A DNA stretch of 64,000 nucleotides. It comes from Duganella sp. Root336D2 (GTDB taxonomy: Bacteria > Pseudomonadota > Gammaproteobacteria > Burkholderiales > Burkholderiaceae_D). A model generated the notes under the pieces. It was not told the DNA's origin, ran no database searches, and saw nothing but the letters and a program-made list of their open reading frames with translations. The number at the start of each line of letters is the position of its first letter. Position 1 is the stretch's first letter. The stretch covers positions 250,393 through 314,392 of the forward strand of contig NZ_LMDB01000001.1 in assembly GCF_001425005.1 (NCBI RefSeq), read 5' to 3'. Made by a program: the position numbers and the translations under genes. Of the stretch, positions 17,768 through 26,505 are shown one piece after another.

Positions 17768-17788
17768 GCGCAGCTTGTGGCCAAAGCA

Positions 17789-17817
17789 TTGGCCCGGCCG
17801 CGGGGAGCCGCCACAAT
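17789..17817 (+). promoter_or_regulatory. Probable sigma70 promoter of GH42
   Basis: TTGGCC (17789-17794), exactly 17 bp, then CACAAT (17812-17817), the same -10 as in the locus modules, 37 bases before the GH42 ATG. The upstream operator is not conserved here, but module 3 lies only about 20 bp further upstream. Confidence 0.5.
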
Positions 17818-17854
17818 GGAATGACTGGAAATTCAACCTGAGGAAAAAGACGCA

Positions 17855-19981
17855 ATGTTACGACACAGGATCCTTTCGGCGGCACTGGCATACAGTCTCG
17901 CCAGCGCTGCCTGCGCCCAGGCCCCCTCCCCGGCCGTTGCACCCCTGCCCACCATCCTGTATGGCGCCGCCTATTACCATGAGTACATGCCATACGAGCG
18001 GCTGGAGAAGGATGTGCAGATGATGAAAGCTGCCGGCTTCAATGTCGTGCGCCTGGGCGAATCAACCTGGAGCCTGTGGGAACCGGAGGACGGCCGTTTC
18101 GAGTACGCCTGGATGGACCGTGTCATCGATGCCATGGGCAAGGCCGGCATTAAAGTGATCATGGGCACCCCGACCTACTCGATCCCGGCCTGGATGGCCA
18201 AGCAGAATCCCGAAATCCTGGCCCGCAAGTTCAACGGCGCCCAGAACATGTACGGCATGCGCCAGAACATGAATACCGACTCGGCAGCCTACCGCTTTTA
18301 CGCCGAGCGCCTGATCCGCAAGATCGTCAGCCGCTACAAGGATAACCCGAACGTCATCGGCTGGCAGGTCGATAACGAAACCAGCACCTACGGCGCGGCC
18401 AACGACGATGTCTTCGTACGCTTCCAGCACCACCTGGAAAAGAAATTCGGCACGCCGGAAAACCTCAGCAAGGCCTGGTTCCTGAACTACTGGGGCCAGA
18501 ACCTCCACTCGTGGCTCGACCTGCCGCGCCCCGATGCCGCCCAGAGCACCGGCTACAAGCTTGAATGGTCGCGCTGGGGCCAGATGCGCGTGACCGGATT
18601 CCTGCACTGGCAGGCGAACCTGGTGCGCGAAAACGCTTCGCCGCGCCAGTTCGTGACCCATGATTTCGCCGGCGCGATGCACAGCGACGTGAACGAGGAA
18701 GCTGTCTCCGCCGCCCTCGACATGCCGGCCGTGAACATCTACCACTGGGGCCAGCGCGAGTACTACAACGGGGCCGAGCAAACCTTGCAGGCGGACTTTA
18801 CACGTTCGCTCAAGCGCAACAACTTCCTGGTAACGGAAACGAATGCGCAAAGTACGGACTGGAGCTCCTCGTTCCAGTATCCGCCCTATGACGGCCAGTT
18901 CCGGCAGGACGTATACACCCACCTGTCGAATGGTTCGAACATGGTCGAGTACTGGCATTGGTCGTCGATCCACGCCAACCAGGAGACCTACTGGAAAGGC
19001 GTGCTGTCGCACGACATGGAGCCGAACCGGGCTTACGCCGAAATGAGCCGCACCGGACGCGAGCTGCAAAAGATCGGGCCGCGCCTGGTCAACCTGAAAT
19101 TGCGCAACGACGTCGCCATCCTGTGGAGCCGCGATTCCCTGAACGCCCTGAACGACATGCCATTTGCCAAGGACGCCCAGTGGGGCGCGGGCGGCAGCAA
19201 GGCCGATTACGGTTCACTGGTACGGCAGATGCACCGCGCCCTGTACGACATGAAGGTGGGCGCCGATTTCGTTTTCCCGGAGGTACAGGACTTCTCGCAA
19301 TACAAGCTGCTGCTCGTGCCGGCGCTGTACGTCGCCGACGACGCGCTGCTGAAGCGTATCGCCGGCTACATCCGCCAGGGTGGCCGCGTGGTAATGACCT
19401 TCAAGAGCGGCTTCGCCAACGAAAACGCCGCGGTGCGCTGGAGCATGGCGCCCGGCCCGCTGCGCGAGGCCCTCGGCTTCCATTACCAGGAGTTTTCCAA
19501 CCTGGCGCAGCCCCTGGCGCTGAAAGGCGATCCATTCCAGGCCGGCGCCGACAACAAGGTCCAGTACTGGGCCGAGTTCCTGCAGCTCGATACGGCCAGG
19601 GCCCTGGCCTACTACGACCATCATTTCTTCGGCCGCTGGCCGGCCATCACGCAGAACCAGTACGGCGCGGGCACGGTTATCTATGAGGGAACCTACCTGA
19701 CGGACAAGCTGCAAAAAGCAGTGCTGAAGTCGGCACTGGAGGATGCAGGGCTGTCCAGCCCCGACCAGCAACTGCCGCCGCAGGTCCATACCCGCAGCGG
19801 CACCAACGGCTACGGCAAGACGGTGCGCTACTTCTTCAATTATTCCGCCGCCGCGGCCAGCTTCAGCTACCAGCACCAGGCCGGTACCGACCTGTTGTCT
19901 TCGCGCCCGGTCAAAGCCGGCGATACGCTCAACCTTGGCCCATGGGACCTGGCCATCGTCGAGGAAGGCACGGGCCGCTGA
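17855..19981 (+). CDS. Secreted GH42 beta-galactosidase
   Basis: 708 residues. ATG 17855 follows AGGAAAAAGACGCA. Signal peptide ends ACAQA. The barrel shows GH42 hallmarks: YGAAYYHEYMPYERLEKDV, FNVVRLGESTWSLWEPEDGRFEY, GTPTYSIPAWM, and the acid/base Glu in NVIGWQVDNE. The nucleophile Glu is probably that of VTETNAQSTDW, where GH42 usually has a similar E-x-x-x-x-x-x-W run. The trimerisation and C-terminal domains follow, giving the usual length of about 700. The export signal is unusual for GH42, many of which are cytoplasmic. Expected role: removal of beta-galactose from galactosylated xylose side chains. Divergent from GH5. Confidence 0.85.
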   Translation: MLRHRILSAALAYSLASAACAQAPSPAVAPLPTILYGAAYYHEYMPYERLEKDVQMMKAAGFNVVRLGESTWSLWEPEDGRFEYAWMDRVIDAMGKAGIKVIMGTPTYSIPAWMAKQNPEILARKFNGAQNMYGMRQNMNTDSAAYRFYAERLIRKIVSRYKDNPNVIGWQVDNETSTYGAANDDVFVRFQHHLEKKFGTPENLSKAWFLNYWGQNLHSWLDLPRPDAAQSTGYKLEWSRWGQMRVTGFLHWQANLVRENASPRQFVTHDFAGAMHSDVNEEAVSAALDMPAVNIYHWGQREYYNGAEQTLQADFTRSLKRNNFLVTETNAQSTDWSSSFQYPPYDGQFRQDVYTHLSNGSNMVEYWHWSSIHANQETYWKGVLSHDMEPNRAYAEMSRTGRELQKIGPRLVNLKLRNDVAILWSRDSLNALNDMPFAKDAQWGAGGSKADYGSLVRQMHRALYDMKVGADFVFPEVQDFSQYKLLLVPALYVADDALLKRIAGYIRQGGRVVMTFKSGFANENAAVRWSMAPGPLREALGFHYQEFSNLAQPLALKGDPFQAGADNKVQYWAEFLQLDTARALAYYDHHFFGRWPAITQNQYGAGTVIYEGTYLTDKLQKAVLKSALEDAGLSSPDQQLPPQVHTRSGTNGYGKTVRYFFNYSAAAASFSYQHQAGTDLLSSRPVKAGDTLNLGPWDLAIVEEGTGR

Positions 19982-19988
19982 AGCAGTG

Positions 19989-20008
19989 GCCGGGCCCTGC
20001 CGCCCGGC
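19989..20008. terminator. Hairpin between convergent GH42 and SGNH genes
   Basis: GCCGGGC, six-base loop, GCCCGGC fills most of the 27-base gap between two convergent stop codons. No T-run. Confidence 0.55.
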
Positions 20009-20731
20009 TCACTTCAGGAGGGCCTCGATATCCGGCCGCATCGCACCGGCCAGGACCTGGTAGCCCTGTTCGGAGAAGTGCAGGAGGTCGGGCTGCAACT
20101 GCCTCGACAGCACTCCGCCCTCACCCACGAAGTGGCGGCCATAATCGCGGAAGAAGATCGTCTTCCCGTCACCCAGCGCCCTGGCCTTGCGGTTAAGCGC
20201 GCCGATGCGGAGGCGCTCTTCCGATTCCGGCGTGCTTTCCGGCAGCACGGCATTGAGCAGGATGCGCGCCTGCGGGTACTGCTTGCGCAACTGCCCCAGC
20301 ACCGCCTGGATGCCGGCAAATACCTCTTCCGCGCCTTCGCTGCACAGGTTGATATTGTTCACGCCGATCATCAGCACCACCAGCTTTGGCTTCAGGGCAG
20401 CGATGGCCGGATGCTGCAGCCGCCATAGCACGTTGCCGGTATGATCACCGCCTATGCCGAAATTGGCGGCCTTGAGATGCCCGAAATTCTTGTCCCACAG
20501 CGCTTTCGGCCACATTTCCGTGAGCGAATCGCCAACGAACATCACGTCGACATCGCCCTGCGTGGCGCGCGCAACCTGGTCGGCGTGCATCTGGTGCCAG
20601 CGCTCGACCGACATCCAGGGGTATTCGAAATAGCGCTCGGCCGGGGCCGTGGCGCAATTTCCGGCCCGCGCGGATTGCATCGCACCGGCTGCCAACAGCA
20701 GGCAGGCCAGGACCGCCCTGGTCATCTTCAT
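20009..20731 (-). CDS. Secreted SGNH/GDSL esterase
   Basis: 240 residues; GGAG eight bases before ATG 20731. Signal peptide ends SARA. SGNH blocks: I GDSLTEMW (Ser nucleophile), II GIGGDHTGNVLWRL (Gly), III GVNN (Asn), V DLLHFSEQGY (Asp and His). This is the platelet-activating-factor acetylhydrolase-like group of acetylesterases. It starts four bases after the stop of the upstream SGNH gene, so both form one operon read from module 4. The likely substrate is O-acetyl on xyloglucan side chains; this is inferred from context. No extra domain is present, unlike its neighbour. Confidence 0.85.
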   Translation of the reverse strand: MKMTRAVLACLLLAAGAMQSARAGNCATAPAERYFEYPWMSVERWHQMHADQVARATQGDVDVMFVGDSLTEMWPKALWDKNFGHLKAANFGIGGDHTGNVLWRLQHPAIAALKPKLVVLMIGVNNINLCSEGAEEVFAGIQAVLGQLRKQYPQARILLNAVLPESTPESEERLRIGALNRKARALGDGKTIFFRDYGRHFVGEGGVLSRQLQPDLLHFSEQGYQVLAGAMRPDIEALLK

Positions 20732-20735
20732 AGAA

Positions 20736-21995
20736 TTACTCCGTCATCAGTTTCGTCAGGACCGGTTCCATGCTGCGCGCCCAGATCTCGTACCCCTTCT
20801 CCTGCGGGTGCAGCAGGTCCGGCATCACGTCGCGCGACAGCGTGCCGTCCACATTCAGCAGCGCGCCATTGATATTGGCGTAGAAGACGTGCTTACCGTC
20901 CGCATAGCCCGAAATAAGGGAGTTCACCCTTTCGTTCAGGCGGCGCAGGAAGGCCGTCGGCTGTTCCTCCCGGGGGAAGATCGCCAGCAGCAGCACCTTG
21001 GTACGCGGCAAGCGGCTGCGCATCTCGTCAATGACTGCCTTGACGCCGGCCGCGGTTGCCCTTGGGTCGTCAAGACGGTCGCCGCTATTGTTGGTGCCGA
21101 TCATCAGCACGGCAACCTTGGGCGCCAGGCCGTCCAGCTCGCCGTGCCGCAAGCGCCATAGCACATTCTCGGTATGGTCGCCGCCGAAGCCCAGCGCGAC
21201 CGCATCATGCCTGGCGTAATAGCGCTGCCAGACCGCCTGGCCGGGCGTCTCCCAACCCTCCGTGATGGAGTCGCCGATGAATACCATTTGCGGCTTCTTG
21301 CCCGCTGCCAGGAGTTTGCGATTCTCCTCGAGCTTCCTCTCGTGGCGCGCCAGCCAGGAAGACAGCGCCCAGGAATGGTCGAGCGGCCCCGGCGTTGACG
21401 ATTGGGTGCGGTAATCGGGGCAGCCCGCATTGGGGACACCGGACTGCACAAGCTTGATGCCGGCAAGCGCGACCTGCCCCGTCCCGTTGGCCTCGAGGGA
21501 AAATGGAAGCGGCACTTTGCTGAAATCGTCCCCATCGCGCATGAAGCACGACAGTGCGAAAGACAGGTGCTGCCAGGGTTTGCCCTGCAGGGCCTTGCCG
21601 GCCACGACATAGGAAAGCTTGCGGTAGCAATCCGGCCCGCAACCCAGGGCAAAATAGATGCCGCCCTGGCTCAAGTCAAGCACCTTCAGGTCAAACTCCA
21701 ATGTGCCGCCGGCAGCGAAGGGACGCAAGTCTAGCGGAGGCCCACCTTCCAGGCGCATGGCGGTAGTCCAGGAATCCTTCCATTGCAGCGTGAGTGCCCC
21801 CTGCTTGCCATCGACCTCGCCGATACGCAACCCTGCCGAGGCGCCTGGCGGCGCTTCGAACGCGCCTATCGCTGCGCTCCAGGATGGCGCCGGCCTTCCT
21901 GCGAACAGGACGATTTCATTGTCGCCAGCGGCGCACGGGCCGGTCCCGGCGGCCGCCAGAAGCAAGGCCGCCAACACTCCAGGGGATTTTGTCAT
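20736..21995 (-). CDS. Two-domain esterase: ExoP-type galactose-binding-like domain plus SGNH hydrolase
   Basis: 419 residues with signal peptide. Residues about 25-190 (ALTLQWKDSW, LEFDLKVLDLSQGGIYFAL, WQHLSFALSCF) match the beta-sandwich usually appended to the C-terminus of some GH3 enzymes (ExoP galactose-binding-like). Residues about 225-419 are an SGNH hydrolase: GDSITEGW, GFGGDHTENVLWRL, GTNN, DLLHPQEKGY. The catalytic half resembles the downstream SGNH protein closely, suggesting duplication with domain gain. It probably deacetylates xyloglucan, with the sandwich aiding binding. First gene of a two-gene operon; module 4 lies directly upstream (22002-22062). Confidence 0.82.
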   Translation of the reverse strand: MTKSPGVLAALLLAAAGTGPCAAGDNEIVLFAGRPAPSWSAAIGAFEAPPGASAGLRIGEVDGKQGALTLQWKDSWTTAMRLEGGPPLDLRPFAAGGTLEFDLKVLDLSQGGIYFALGCGPDCYRKLSYVVAGKALQGKPWQHLSFALSCFMRDGDDFSKVPLPFSLEANGTGQVALAGIKLVQSGVPNAGCPDYRTQSSTPGPLDHSWALSSWLARHERKLEENRKLLAAGKKPQMVFIGDSITEGWETPGQAVWQRYYARHDAVALGFGGDHTENVLWRLRHGELDGLAPKVAVLMIGTNNSGDRLDDPRATAAGVKAVIDEMRSRLPRTKVLLLAIFPREEQPTAFLRRLNERVNSLISGYADGKHVFYANINGALLNVDGTLSRDVMPDLLHPQEKGYEIWARSMEPVLTKLMTE

Positions 21996-22001
21996 GCTGC
22001 G

Positions 22002-22062
22002 ATTTTGCCGACGCCTTGCATACCGGGCAATTACGAAAAGCGCCAGGCAGCCGAACGATATT
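22002..22062 (-). promoter_or_regulatory. Locus operator-promoter module 4 (drives the SGNH esterase pair)
   Basis: Read leftward: AATATCGTTCGGCTGC, CTGGCGCTTTTCGTAATTG, -35 TTGCCC, 17-bp spacer, -10 CAAAAT (complement of 22002-22007), only 7 bases before the annotated ATG at 21995. The mRNA would therefore have a very short leader, or translation starts at an internal codon. Confidence 0.7.
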
Positions 22063-22070
22063 CAGTAAAA

Positions 22071-22820
22071 TCAGAACCACTTCTTATGCAGCGCAGCAAA
22101 TATGCCGTGCACCTTGATGGTCTCAAGGCCTTTGCGGAATCGCTCGACCAGGTAGTCGTCGGTCTTCGGGCCAAACGCCATATAGCTGCCGCCGCTGCCC
22201 AGTTCAGACAGGTGCAGGGCCCGCACCAGGATTTGCTCGGGGTCGCCGCCCTCGCGCCGTACCAGGTCGAGCGCGACGATTTCACTCATTGCCCAAAAAT
22301 CAACGCGACCCAGTTTCAGCTTCTCATATGTCGTTTTCGGCAAGGCATTCCCCTGCAGCTGCAGGCCTTTGACAAAGCCCTTGGACTCGAGGTACTGCTC
22401 GCGCGCATCGCCATTGATGGTCCCGATCTTGTAGTTGAGGGCATCGCTGAGGCTATGGATCTTCAGCTTGCGCTCGCGCAGGGCGAACAGGTAGGAACTG
22501 TCCGGCGGGGAAACCACGCCGACCCATTTGAACAATTGTTCGCGCTCCGGCGTGCGCAGGATGGAGAAGATCAGCACATTTTCAGAATGCAGGGCCGTTG
22601 AATAAGCGCGCGCCCAGGGCATGACATGGAAATCGCATTCCACGTCGATTTCCTTCAGCACGGCCTGGATCACTTCCGTGCTGAAGCCGGTGACCTTGCC
22701 GTTCTCCAGGAAATTGACGGGCCGGTTCTCCTCGGTGACGCAGGTCACCGTGGTCGCCGCGTGTGCGGAGGCCGCAATGCATAGCAAGCCTATCCAGGTC
22801 AACAGGCGAAGCATGTTCAT
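22071..22820 (-). CDS. Periplasmic solute-binding protein (SBP family 3 type), orphan
   Basis: 249 residues with signal peptide (MNMLRLLTWIGLLCIAASAHA). The fold is that of the small amino-acid-type solute-binding proteins (VTGFSTEVIQAVLKEIDVECDFHVMPWARAYSTAL, IGTINGDAREQYL). No permease or ATPase gene is near, so either it is a stand-alone sensor/binding protein of a kind common in betaproteobacteria, or it works with a distant transporter. Its stop lies eight bases from the outer edge of module 4. There is no sign that it belongs to sugar utilisation. The start may be ATG 22820 or 22814. Confidence 0.7.
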   Translation of the reverse strand: MNMLRLLTWIGLLCIAASAHAATTVTCVTEENRPVNFLENGKVTGFSTEVIQAVLKEIDVECDFHVMPWARAYSTALHSENVLIFSILRTPEREQLFKWVGVVSPPDSSYLFALRERKLKIHSLSDALNYKIGTINGDAREQYLESKGFVKGLQLQGNALPKTTYEKLKLGRVDFWAMSEIVALDLVRREGGDPEQILVRALHLSELGSGGSYMAFGPKTDDYLVERFRKGLETIKVHGIFAALHKKWF

Positions 22821-22896
22821 TGTTCAGCAATCTGTGGCTCTTGAGCCATTTTACACAAATTCATCATGACGCTTTCGCCACTTGACGGCTGGGCGT

Positions 22897-23771
22897 TCAG
22901 CGGAAGACCAGCTGGGCAAACTGGTACAAGGCCTCGGCCCAGCTCTCGCGCTCATGTCCATAGTCGTCGACATGCCAGATGTGCGGCACCCCGAGCCGGC
23001 GCAGCGCCTGGTGGAAATCCTGCGACACGCCGATCAAACCATCCTGCTTGCCGCACGACAGGTACAGCAGCCGGCGCGGGTATTGGGCGCCGCAGAGAAT
23101 CCGCCCACCCAGGAAAATGCCTCAGGGTGGCCAAGTCCGAAATTCAGCGCCTGGCCGCCGCCCATCGACAGGCCGGCTATCGCCCGCTGTCCTGCGCCGG
23201 GCAAGGTCGGGTAGTTGCGCTCGATCGCCGGAACCAGGTTCTCCAGCAGGTCGCGTTCAAAGTTGGCAAAGCCTGCGACATGTTCTTCCGAAAACTTGCG
23301 TTCTTCGGGAGCAGGCTGGTCGTCGGGCAGCGCGCGGCCATTGGGCATGACGACGATCATTGGCACCGCCTTTCCAGCCGCGATCAGCTGGTCGAGAACC
23401 GGTGCGGCGCGGACATAAGCGGGCCATTCATCATGGGTCCCGGCCAGGCCATGCAATAAATACAGCACCGGATATCGGCGCAGTGCAGAATAGGCTGGCG
23501 GCAGGTACACGCTGGCCTTGCGCCGCTTTCCCGTGACCGCCGAGTCGTATTCGAATTCCTTCACCAGCCCTTGCGCAATGCCCGGCTGCCTGTCCGCGAA
23601 GCCTGCCGGCGGCACCGGGAATGCACGTACATCGTCGCTCGCCAGCCGAATGGCGCGCGGCTGCGTGGCGCCCGGCCGCTCCGGATTGCCGGCCGCCGGG
23701 CCTTGTTGCACTGGCAGCGTACACGCCGTCGCCAGTCAGGCGGCGACGATAAGGGCGAGTCTGTTCAACAT
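22897..23771 (-). pseudogene. Broken CE1-type (feruloyl/acetyl xylan) esterase lipoprotein
   Basis: From ATG 23771 the frame reads MLNRLALIVAA, then an in-frame TGA (23742-23744), then LATAC, i.e. a lipoprotein signal interrupted just before its lipobox. Beyond it the esterase is open: LASVYLPPAY-like start, YPVLYLLHGLAGTHDEWP, nucleophile in GLSMGGGQ. After GFSAAPNT the frame is lost; the remainder (LLYLSCGKQDGLIGVSQDF, then HVDDYGHERESW with the catalytic His) continues in another frame to a TGA at 22897-22899. Part of the usual segment between these points is also missing. Two independent lesions argue for a true pseudogene rather than one sequencing error. It still has a locus promoter module (23821-23881). 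Confidence 0.8.
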
Positions 23772-23820
23772 CGGAACGCATTCCTGGTAAGCGGGGCATT
23801 GTCGGTATGGCTTGCGGCCG

Positions 23821-23881
23821 ATTTTCGGCTGCGCCACTTTGCCGGGCAATTCCAATATTCACCAGCCGGCTCCATGTTTTT
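23821..23881 (-). promoter_or_regulatory. Locus operator-promoter module 5 (before the CE1 pseudogene)
   Basis: Read leftward: AAAAACATGGAGCCGG, CTGGTGAATATTGGAATTG, -35 TTGCCC, 17-bp spacer, -10 GAAAAT. The outer half and -10 are the most diverged of all copies, as expected if selection is relaxed. Confidence 0.6.
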
Positions 23882-23970
23882 CCGTATCGGCTGCCGTCTG
23901 GCGCATTTCATTGGCCGCCTTGGCCGTTTTCGCCATTGCGCTGCAGGGACGAAGTTCCCAACATAGTCGC

Positions 23971-24975
23971 ATGGAAAATGACATCGTATGCTTCGGCGAG
24001 CTGCTGCTTCGCCTGTCGGCGCCGGGCGGCCAGGTGATGCTCCAGTCGCCGCACCTTGATACCTGTATTGGCGGTGCCGAGGCCAATGTCGCCGTCTCCC
24101 TGGCCCGCCTGGGACACCGCGCCGCGCTGGTCAGCAGCCTGCCCGACAATGCGCTGGGCCAATCGATACGTGATGGCGTCCGGGCCCACGGGGTCGATAC
24201 GCGCGCCATCCGCTTTGCGCCTGGAAGGGTCGGGCTGTATTTCCTGACCAGCGGAGCGGTGTTGCGCCCCGCCGAAATAATTTACGACCGCGAATGCTCC
24301 GTCTTCGCCGCGACCGAGCCGGCCGCCTATCACTGGCCGGCGCTGCTGGAAGGCGCGGGCTGGCTGCATGTTTCCGGCATTTCGGCAGCCACCGGCGAGC
24401 GCGGTGCGCAAACCACCCTGGACGCCATGCGCGCCGCACGCGCGCTGGGTGTCAAAGTCTCTTTCGATGGCAATTACCGTGCAGCGTTGTGGGCACGGCG
24501 AGGCAGCGACGGCGCCGACGTGCTGTGCGAACTGATGCGCCACGCCGACCTGGCTTTTGCCGACCAGCGCGACTTCGCACTGGTGCTGCGCCGCCCTGGC
24601 CTGGGCCAAGGCAGCCGCACCGAAGCCATGGCGGCAGCATTCGCTGCATTTCCACATCTTGCATCGATCGCGGCCACCAGCCGTAGCCAGCTCGCCAACG
24701 AGCGCCATGACCTCAGCGCTACGCTGTGCACGCGAAGCGGCTCGATACAGGCCCGCACCTACGAAATGCACGGCATCGTCGACCGCATCGGTACCGGCGA
24801 TGCATTCGCCGCGGGGATTTTGCACGGCTTGCTGCACGGCTGGGACGACGACCGGACGCTTGGCTTCGGCCTGGCTGCTGCCGTGGCCAAGCATTCAATC
24901 GCCGGCGACTTCAACCTGGCCAACGAGGCGCAGATCGACGCTGTCAGCAACTGCGCACTCGACGTGCGGCGCTGA
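23971..24975 (+). CDS. kdgK: PfkB-family sugar kinase, probably 2-keto-3-deoxygluconate kinase
   Basis: 334 residues from ATG 23971. PfkB signature 1 is GGAEANVAVSLARLG (near residue 34) and signature 2 is DRIGTGDAFAAGI (near 272-284, with the catalytic Asp of GTGD). The middle (GLYFLTSGAVLRPAEIIYDRECS) is characteristic of KDG kinases. It would phosphorylate 2-keto-3-deoxygluconate to KDPG in the cytoplasm. The uxaA-, uxaB- and lgoD-like genes at 34448-44134 would produce KDG, so this unlinked gene can complete that route; a KDPG aldolase is not in the window. No ribosome binding site is obvious. Another sugar acid kinase function is possible. Confidence 0.78.
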   Translation: MENDIVCFGELLLRLSAPGGQVMLQSPHLDTCIGGAEANVAVSLARLGHRAALVSSLPDNALGQSIRDGVRAHGVDTRAIRFAPGRVGLYFLTSGAVLRPAEIIYDRECSVFAATEPAAYHWPALLEGAGWLHVSGISAATGERGAQTTLDAMRAARALGVKVSFDGNYRAALWARRGSDGADVLCELMRHADLAFADQRDFALVLRRPGLGQGSRTEAMAAAFAAFPHLASIAATSRSQLANERHDLSATLCTRSGSIQARTYEMHGIVDRIGTGDAFAAGILHGLLHGWDDDRTLGFGLAAAVAKHSIAGDFNLANEAQIDAVSNCALDVRR

Positions 24976-24996
24976 CGCACGCACTCTTGCTTGCGG

Positions 24997-25057
24997 AAAA
25001 ATGTCTGTTGTATTGACGTTTTTTGTAATTGATGGTGAGCGCCCGCGCTTGCACCAT
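24997..25057 (+). promoter_or_regulatory. Locus operator-promoter module 6 (drives lipoprotein and TonB receptor)
   Basis: AAAAATGTCTGTTGTA, then TTGACGTTTTTTGTAATTG (25013-25031), -35 TTGATG at 25029-25034, 17-bp spacer, -10 CACCAT at 25052-25057, followed by an untranslated leader of about 100 bases. Spacing equals that of the other copies. Confidence 0.72.
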
Positions 25058-25166
25058 ACAGTTTGCTGACACCTGCCTGCATTCAACAGCAGTGAAGTAA
25101 AAAAAGGATTTGCCGGTGCCATTGGATTGGCCGGAGGCAGACAAATCAAAACCTGGAGAACAAATC

Positions 25167-26465
25167 ATGAGGAGACATGCGATGAGAATCCCTGTATCGA
25201 TGGCGGGGCTGGCCTGTATCACCGCGCTAAGCGCCTGTGGTGGCGGCGGAAGCGGCAGCGACAGCTCGGGCAGCAAATCCCAATCGATCGATTTCCCCTA
25301 CCCGGGAGCACGCTATCTGGCGACTGCGCCGGAAGCCCTGGCCGCGACCGCGACATCGGGACTGGCGATCACGTTCAGCTCGAACACGCCGGACTTCTGC
25401 ACTGTGGCCGACGGCAAGCTGGTGCCAGTCAAGCCCGGCGAATGTTCGATCACCGCCAGCCAGGCCGGCGACGCCAGCTATGCGCCGGCCAGCTCGCAGC
25501 AGCTGTTCAAGGTCCTGAAGAAGGCCCAGTCCATCAATTTTGAATCGCCCGGTTTCCAGGCCATCACCGGACAACCGGCACCGCTGGCGGCAGTTGCCAC
25601 TTCCGGCTTGCCGATCACCTACGGTTCCACCACGCCGGACGTCTGCACCGCCAGCGGCACCGCTTTGACGCTGCTGTCCAAGGGCCAGTGCACCCTCTCG
25701 GCCAGCCAGGAAGGCGATACCAACTATGCCGCCGCAACGCAGCAGATGGTTAGCTTTACTGTCGGCGACGCACCGCCGCCGGTGCTGACGTTCGCTTCCG
25801 GCTACGCCTCGGCCAGCGCGACGCTGGATGGCGGCGCGATCACCACCTTTGCAGGCAGCAATATCGACGGCTGGTGGTGCAGCGATGCCAACTGGTGTGG
25901 CGCCAACGCCAGCCCGGACGGCAGCACGTTCAGCTTCCATTACCTGATCCAGACCAAGGATCCCAATCATCCAAACAACGACGGCTGGATCGGCGGCTAC
26001 GCCGGCTTCAGCATCCTGGGCCCGAACGTCGGCAGCATCAGTAAAACCGGCAACACCACGGGCGGCGTCCAGGTCGACAAACAGACGTCGGTGAAATTCA
26101 ACCTGGGACAGAACAGCGAATGGTTCAGTGCTTCCGCCAAGGCCGTCAAAGTCACGCTGGTGCTCGGCCACTTCGCCAACAAGGTTTCGGACAACAACAA
26201 GGCCTGCAACGTCACGCTGAATACCGTGTTTACGCCAAAGGGTGCAGCCGTCCAGAAATACGAACTGCAACTGGGCAGCTTCACGGCAATCGGCGAAACC
26301 TGCGACCTGGCGGGATTGACTGCAGCCGGCGAGCTGGCCAGCTATCCGATCGTCAGCATCGGCTTCGACGCGGCGCAACCCAACTTCTCGGTGCAGAGTG
26401 CCACGGCGAGCAGCCCGACCTATCCAACCGAGATCACCCTGAGCGGCGCAATCACCGTGCAGTAA
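25167..26465 (+). CDS. Surface lipoprotein with two Ig-like repeats, putative glycan-binding partner of the TonB receptor
   Basis: 432 residues from ATG 25167 (GGAG nine bases upstream; ATG 25182 is also possible). The lipobox is LSAC, followed by a Gly/Ser linker. Two bacterial Ig-like repeats of about 75 residues follow (SGLAITFSSNTPDFCTV and SGLPITYGSTTPDVCTA). The C-terminal domain of about 225 residues is rich in aromatic and polar residues (NIDGWWCSDANWCGANASP) and I do not recognise it. It is the first gene of an operon with the TonB receptor (40 bases between), the place held by SusD/SGBP proteins in Bacteroidetes. By analogy it may bind xyloglucan at the cell surface; this is inference only. 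Confidence 0.75.
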   Translation: MRRHAMRIPVSMAGLACITALSACGGGGSGSDSSGSKSQSIDFPYPGARYLATAPEALAATATSGLAITFSSNTPDFCTVADGKLVPVKPGECSITASQAGDASYAPASSQQLFKVLKKAQSINFESPGFQAITGQPAPLAAVATSGLPITYGSTTPDVCTASGTALTLLSKGQCTLSASQEGDTNYAAATQQMVSFTVGDAPPPVLTFASGYASASATLDGGAITTFAGSNIDGWWCSDANWCGANASPDGSTFSFHYLIQTKDPNHPNNDGWIGGYAGFSILGPNVGSISKTGNTTGGVQVDKQTSVKFNLGQNSEWFSASAKAVKVTLVLGHFANKVSDNNKACNVTLNTVFTPKGAAVQKYELQLGSFTAIGETCDLAGLTAAGELASYPIVSIGFDAAQPNFSVQSATASSPTYPTEITLSGAITVQ

Positions 26466-26505
26466 GCAGGCTATCGAGCACTATTTCTTGAGGGAGTTTG
26501 AAGTG

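Noticed and set aside
17855..19981. GH35 beta-galactosidase
   Set aside because: The motifs (YGAAYYHEYMPYERLEKD, QVDNE) and domain layout are those of GH42.
22071..22820. Solute-binding protein as the sugar-binding part of a xyloglucan ABC importer
   Set aside because: Its size and motifs are those of the amino-acid-type family 3 proteins, and no permease or ATPase is near.
23742..23744. TGA in the CE1 signal peptide read as selenocysteine
   Set aside because: It lies within a signal peptide, no selenocysteine element is visible, and the gene has a second lesion further on.
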